A DNA stretch of 64,000 bases from Xiphias gladius. Lineage: Eukaryota > Chordata > Actinopteri > Istiophoriformes > Xiphiidae. The notes under the pieces are model-generated. The model saw only the letters and a list, made by a program, of their open reading frames with translations. It ran no database searches and was not told where the DNA came from. Numbering within the stretch: position 1 is the stretch's first letter; every line of letters starts with the position of its first letter. Positions 59,760 to 64,000 of this stretch are shown piece after piece. The translations under genes and the position numbers were made by a program. Location: positions 23,118,001 through 23,182,000 of the forward strand of contig NC_053413.1 in the NCBI RefSeq assembly GCF_016859285.1, written 5' to 3'.

Positions 59760-61851
59760 TATCCTGTTGTGAAACACGGGACCTTAACACACCTTGATGA
59801 GAAATACAGCCTACAGTATTTCTCAAACACACAAACACATAGTTACATTTCTATACTTGTGAGGACCCACCCATTCAATTCACCCACTGACACTGGCCTT
59901 TGGCTCCAGGTCCGGCCGGGGCCGGTTTATACAGATAATTTTATTAACCCCTTTATTAATCCTCAGGAGTCTGTCTAACCACTAATTTAAAAAGTGACTG
60001 CTACAATTAATCGGTTAATAAAAGGCCCAGTCATAAGTGCTGCACCTGAAATAAGACCAGGACGATAGGTGTTGTATATGAAAGGAAAACTTAAAAATAA
60101 TGTCAAATATATAGAAAACATGAGAATGTCACGTCATTCCCAGTCATTAGTTTCACAGCTTTGGGCGCAAAAGATGAACTGTTCTCTGGAGAATCTTGGC
60201 ATCCTTTTACTGGTCACTTAACACACTTTATAAACTGGTAAAAACACTATAACTGGACAGTGCTTGAATGGGACGAAGGGTTTGAACCCTTCCTCCAAAA
60301 CGTGCTCTTCTTTTCCCTCAGCCTAAACCTAACGTTTAACCCTAAATCGAAGGGGTCAGATCCTCCCGCCGGAGCCGCCTGATATTTGATTTTTTTTTTC
60401 TCTTTTCTTTTTAAACACAAACCAGATGACATGAAAAAAAACAAACACAAAGGGCTAAGATGCCCTTGAATTTGGTTATAAGGGAATTGTGACCGAGATT
60501 TGTCCTGAGTGGGTCATTTTCCAGCTGAAAAAAAAGAAAATCCTAGGTGCTCTCTGGTGGACAGACTATACACGGAGAGATTCTTCCTAAACTTCCACGG
60601 AAGCAACTTTGGCACTTCTGTGCCGTGGCTTCTTGTTAATCATCAGCAGCGTGCGACCGTCCTGATCACTGATTCATCCTCATTTTCGAGCAAAAATGCC
60701 AAACTCCCCCTGGGTTGAGCGTCTCGGTTACCAGGATTTGCTGCCTTCCTCCGTCTTATGGGACAGTAAACTGAACATAGTTGGATTTGGGACAGTTGGT
60801 CGGACAAGACGAGACATCTGAAGGGGTTACTTTTGGCTTTAGGAAATTGTAATGGGGATTTCTCATCATCCTCTGACATTTAAGAGACCTGACGATTCAC
60901 AGATTAATCAAGATTACTGCCAGATTTAAAAAATAAGCATTAATTGCAACCCTATAATAAGATAATATTGGTTTATGTTTTGGCCTGGTCAGTGTTTCGG
61001 GTCCAGCTCTACCTGACAAAGCCCCCTTAGAGTAGTGAGCTGCCTTTTCAAGATCGGGTCTAAGACTGGATCTCGCTGCTCCTGGGCCTCTCATAAAGAC
61101 AGATGCTGCTCCGTTGGCTTCCCCATCACGGTCGCCGGTTTAACTTTGGCCTTTTGGATTTCTGTCTTCGGTTTATTTAAAGAGGTAGAGGAACATAAAG
61201 GCGATTAAGCTTTACATTTAGCTCCGCTGGGGGTCGAGCACAAAAAAGAAACAAAAAAACCAAACACGGTCTCCCGGGGAAGAACTCAGCCTCCCCGCGC
61301 GAGGCCGAGGTCGGCGGGTTTGCCGAGATGACGTCGTGGCGGAGCGCACATGGTGCCAGGTTGGGTTTTTCCGTCCCCCGTCCGTGGGGCAAACCGGGGC
61401 TGCGCCGCTCCGGGTTCGCGGAAGAGCCCGTTCAATCCCCAATCCGCCGAGCAGCATCCGCGGGGCCCGCGACACCCTGCCCGGGCGGCCGCGCGCTTCT
61501 CTGGCCGCCGTTAATCGTCCGGCTTTAGCCGTCTAACCCGCGCGCGTCTGTGACCCGGGGGGACGCTGCGGGAAAATGCGGCGACATTAAGGGAAGTTTC
61601 ATCAGAGCGGTGAAGCCTCAGCCTGGAACTTCCGCCCCTGCCGAACGGGCGATGGCAACCGGTGATGCCTTTGAGACGCATAGGTCAACATTTATCACGG
61701 CAAATGCAGCAAAAACCCAGCGCGAATACGGGCAGAGTTGTCATACACGCGACGGGACCAGACACACAGGCTTTAGTCTGGAACAAGAACCTTGTGTTAA
61801 ATATGTTTCTTTTTCAACTCACCCAGACACAATCTCGGACATGGACAACAT
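55665..61851 (-). CDS. pnp: Purine nucleoside phosphorylase
   Basis: Six minus-strand exons are 61823-61851, 59066-59235, 58739-58842, 57555-57730, 56541-56731 and 55665-55885. Phases agree at every junction and give 296 aa (human PNP is 289). The enzyme cleaves inosine and guanosine with phosphate to free base and ribose-1-phosphate (purine salvage, cytosol, trimer). Motifs seen in order: [10 protein letters not shown] (phosphate-binding Ser), [74 protein letters not shown] (catalytic Glu), [19 protein letters not shown] (base-binding Asn) and KANHEEVL (His). The first exon encodes only [10 protein letters not shown]; its ATG has a good context (caccATGt) and lies in a CpG-rich island. Teleosts have several pnp paralogues and I cannot tell which this is. 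Introns 1, 2 and 5 each carry a long CA/GT array. Confidence 0.95.
56321..56384. repeat. (GT)n microsatellite in pnp intron 5
   Basis: A pure tg run of 64 bases, which is (CA)n on the pnp coding strand. Confidence 0.95.
58926..59004. repeat. (CA)n microsatellite in pnp intron 2
   Basis: A pure ca run of about 79 bases, (GT)n on the coding strand, starting about 60 bases downstream of the exon 2 donor. Confidence 0.95.
59668..59757. repeat. (CA)n microsatellite in pnp intron 1
   Basis: A pure ca run of about 90 bases, (GT)n on the coding strand. Confidence 0.95.
60547..60560 (-). promoter_or_regulatory. CTCF-like motif in pnp intron 1
   Basis: The minus strand reads CCACCAGAGAGCAC, with one mismatch to the recalled CTCF core. 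Binding is not shown. Confidence 0.25.
60640..60955 (-). repeat. Dispersed 'gggctgcaac' element, copy 7, in pnp intron 1
   Basis: It has ttggtcggacaagacgagac, gacctgacgattcacagatt and gcattaattgcaacccta, in the same order as copy 1 and in minus orientation. Confidence 0.65.
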
Positions 61852-62070
61852 GGTGAGGCGTGATGCGGATGGAGTCGGCAGATTGCGCCGCGCTGTACCG
61901 AGCCTGCGAGCTTGTCGGCTTCCCGACGGAGGGGACGGGTCGTGGGCGCACACCCTTCCACCCGTCTACGGCACCGCGCGGGCTCCGATTGGCTGAAGCG
62001 CAGGCGTGCCCGCTGCTGCGGCCACGCGCGCGGGGCCCGTAAGCAGTGCTGCGTTCGGGAGCTTCATCCG
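61250..62070 (-). promoter_or_regulatory. CpG-rich promoter island of pnp
   Basis: A GC- and CpG-rich block (for example around 61380-61560 and 61880-62050) surrounds pnp exon 1 at 61823-61851, so transcription probably starts on the 62-kb side. ORFs read across this block in several frames are composition artefacts. Confidence 0.65.
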
Positions 62071-63285
62071 AAGTAGGAATCGAGAGCATGTCAAGGCGCC
62101 GGACGGAGCTTATGACAAAATAAACATGAGGCAGTTTTTTTTGTTTTGTTTTTTTTGTTTTTAAAGGCAGGATGTGTTATCTAAATTTAAACAAAGGGCA
62201 GACCCATGGCTAAAAAAAACAAACAAACAAACAAAAACAAAACAGATACAGAGTGGAATGGGAAAGAGTGGCCCCGCCATCACTCTGAAACTGACTGACA
62301 GGTCTTTAAATAGCTACAAGAAACCAACACAAGAAGCCACTTTAGTCTAACTCATCATCGCATAGTGGAGAGAGATATTTGAAATTTCTGTCTAGATGTT
62401 GTTACATGTTTTAAAGCCTTTGTAGCAACGGCTGCAAAAAACAAAACAAAACGAAAAAAAAACCTGACTATAGGCCAGAGTTTTGGCAGTTCTTGTGTGG
62501 TTTATATGCGCAGCAACAGATTCACTAAAAGAAATCTAAAAAATTAACAAAAATAACCAAACAATCCATAATAACAAAAAACATGGCCACTTTACATGTG
62601 GAATATAACTTATACACTTAATTATCATTGATCCCGACTTTTCTACTGTTGTGTCTCGTTATAATCTTTCCAGTCTTGATTTGCATTGTATCACGTTTTT
62701 TATTTTATTTTTTTTTTTTTTTCCCCATTATGAAGCGTACGTGACAACTTCAGGAGTTTGTGCTGTAGGATTGCCCACAGGACCTGAAGGCAGCACCAGA
62801 CCCCACCGTGCCCCCAACGTGCTCGTGTTGCTTTTGGTGCTGATGCAATCGCCCTGCTACGTGCGACCAATGAGTTCTTACGAAGCTTCCCAGATAATCC
62901 TTAGTTGGGAAAAGGCAAAATTCAGCTTAAAAATGATCAATTTACACTGTTTCAAAAACGGTTCTCTGTTCAGTTTTCACGGTCCCGGGTCAAAAGTTAC
63001 CAGTAATTAGTACGGTATTGAGAAAATGTCCCCAGAAATGACTGTTGACTATCAATGTGTCACTTAAGTGGGTTAAAGAAGAGCAGCCGCTAAAATTACC
63101 ACCAGGTTTTCTGGCAAGTCACTCGTCCCAGTTCTCACAAGAGAGAACCAGAGAGATCAAGAGACCAGCTGGTCATCCTTCACATGTGTTGTTCAGTCTT
63201 CTCCCTGCTGATGTACAATTTCTACATCAGGTTTTTAATTAACTTGACACACTCATAACTCAGCAGTGTGGGATGTACTAGAGTG

Positions 63286-63316
<31 letters not shown>

Positions 63317-63600
63317 GTGGTGCAGCAGCAGCACAGAGAAGCCAGCGAGACATACCAGACATTAACCCTACTTGCACCTGTAGTAGAAAGGCAGTTGTTG
63401 CGCTAAAAGAAAAAACCAACATAGTGACCACTTTGCAAAATAGCTTTAATAGGCTGTAAGATGCAGTTGAACGCTCTGGGGGGTACAAAAAGTTATGTAG
63501 TTGACTTTGAGTTAAGCTCTTTTTGTCAAACGACTTTTTAACCTACTACCACTACTAACTAATACCGTTTTTGAGAGTGAACTTCCAGGCTAAACCGAAG
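62071..63600. other. Upstream of pnp, no gene recognised
   Basis: AT-rich with poly-A/poly-T runs and a (GT)n array at about 63288-63316. Possible TE-derived pieces, but none could be assigned. Confidence 0.3.
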
Positions 63601-63870
63601 ATTTTTCAGTTCTTGGCTCTGAAATGCCGTGTTTGCTCTCAGGCCTGAGGGTGGTGCCAGAGGAAAGGGCATGGCTTCATTAAAAGTAAAAGGTTTCATC
63701 CCACTGGGAGCATGGACGTGCTCAGCAAATGGGAGGTCAGCCTCCTTCGATGATGGACCGAAGAATGGAACTAGAGGAGAGCCCGCAGACAGGACTGAGA
63801 TGAGGAGAGGTCTCTGCTCGGAAAATTTCACTTTAGACTCAGCCACTGGACACTGAAGTACATTCACAGT
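63601..63870 (+). repeat. Diverged dispersed-repeat copy
   Basis: ggtggtgccagaggaaaggg, followed by catcccactgggagcatgga, resembles the 'gctaacatgctaac' family downstream block (ggtggcgctagaggaaaag). The 145-codon minus-strand ORF over it (63559-63996) is therefore probably not a gene. Confidence 0.4.
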
Positions 63871-64000
63871 AAATGTCATGAAAATCTGGCCATTACTGCT
63901 CAAGCTGGAATTTATGAACTGACTGTGGCACCTAGATGAAAGGTCAAAAGGTTCACCGAAATCACAAGGACTCACCCTCTCGGATACAACAGTCATCCGC

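Noticed and set aside
61218-62089. Arg/Pro/Ala-rich ORFs near the pnp promoter
   Set aside because: CpG-island artefacts, apart from the first ten codons of pnp on the minus strand.
63559-63996. 145-codon minus-strand ORF at the window end
   Set aside because: It overlaps a diverged copy of a dispersed repeat with the same phrases as 18470 and 24130.
1-64000. tRNA, rRNA, snRNA or CRISPR features
   Set aside because: I looked for tRNA B-box pairs and other conserved RNA blocks and saw none that were convincing. The window is vertebrate nuclear DNA, so no CRISPR is expected.

Overview
This is vertebrate nuclear DNA, almost certainly from a teleost fish. Genes are split by GT-AG introns, coding exons are sparse, (CA)n/(GT)n arrays are abundant, and there are several dispersed repeats that I recognise from percomorph fish introns: the 'gggctgcaac' element, the 'gctaacatgctaac' element, Tc1-like remnants and an L2/Maui-like LINE end. 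I built gene models by hand from acceptor/donor signals and codon phase. Three models close exactly in frame over 5 to 13 exons, which is good internal support.

Layout, left to right. 258-6338 (+) is the 3' part of tesk2 (kinase C-lobe end plus tail), followed by a long 3' UTR to about 9.05 kb. 10537-11489 (-) is the C2H2 exon of a zinc-finger gene (ZNF-A). It has an in-frame TAG exactly in the linker before its last finger, and no family first exon was found upstream, so it may be a dying gene. 17784-28670 (+) is a complete 13-exon RhoGAP gene, arhgap30 (1320 codons), with a GC-AG intron inside the GAP domain. From 30.3 to 50.9 kb (+) there are three tandem C2H2 genes: ZNF-B (419 aa, 4 fingers), ZNF-C (773 aa) and ZNF-D (477 aa, 4 fingers). 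All three begin with the same short coiled-coil-like exon built around KAAVA(E/D)I. ZNF-C has three consecutive spacer-plus-finger exons, all in phase 1. 55665-61851 (-) is a complete six-exon purine nucleoside phosphorylase (pnp, 296 aa), starting in a CpG-rich island at about 61.3-62.1 kb.

The housekeeping genes are ordinary. The unusual part is the zinc-finger cluster. Its members share a modular plan: N-terminal KAAVAEI module, psi-K-x-E SUMO-type motif, a Leu-Trp 'QLWSS' box, then a few C2H2 fingers. In ZNF-C the spacer and fingers are repeated as cassettes. Two of the cassettes end at a splice donor (GTAAGT) whose read-through gives an immediate stop, so alternative splicing or intron retention could give proteins with 2, 4 or 5 fingers. 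The intergenic and intronic DNA is largely TE-derived. No tRNA, rRNA, CRISPR or prokaryotic feature was seen.
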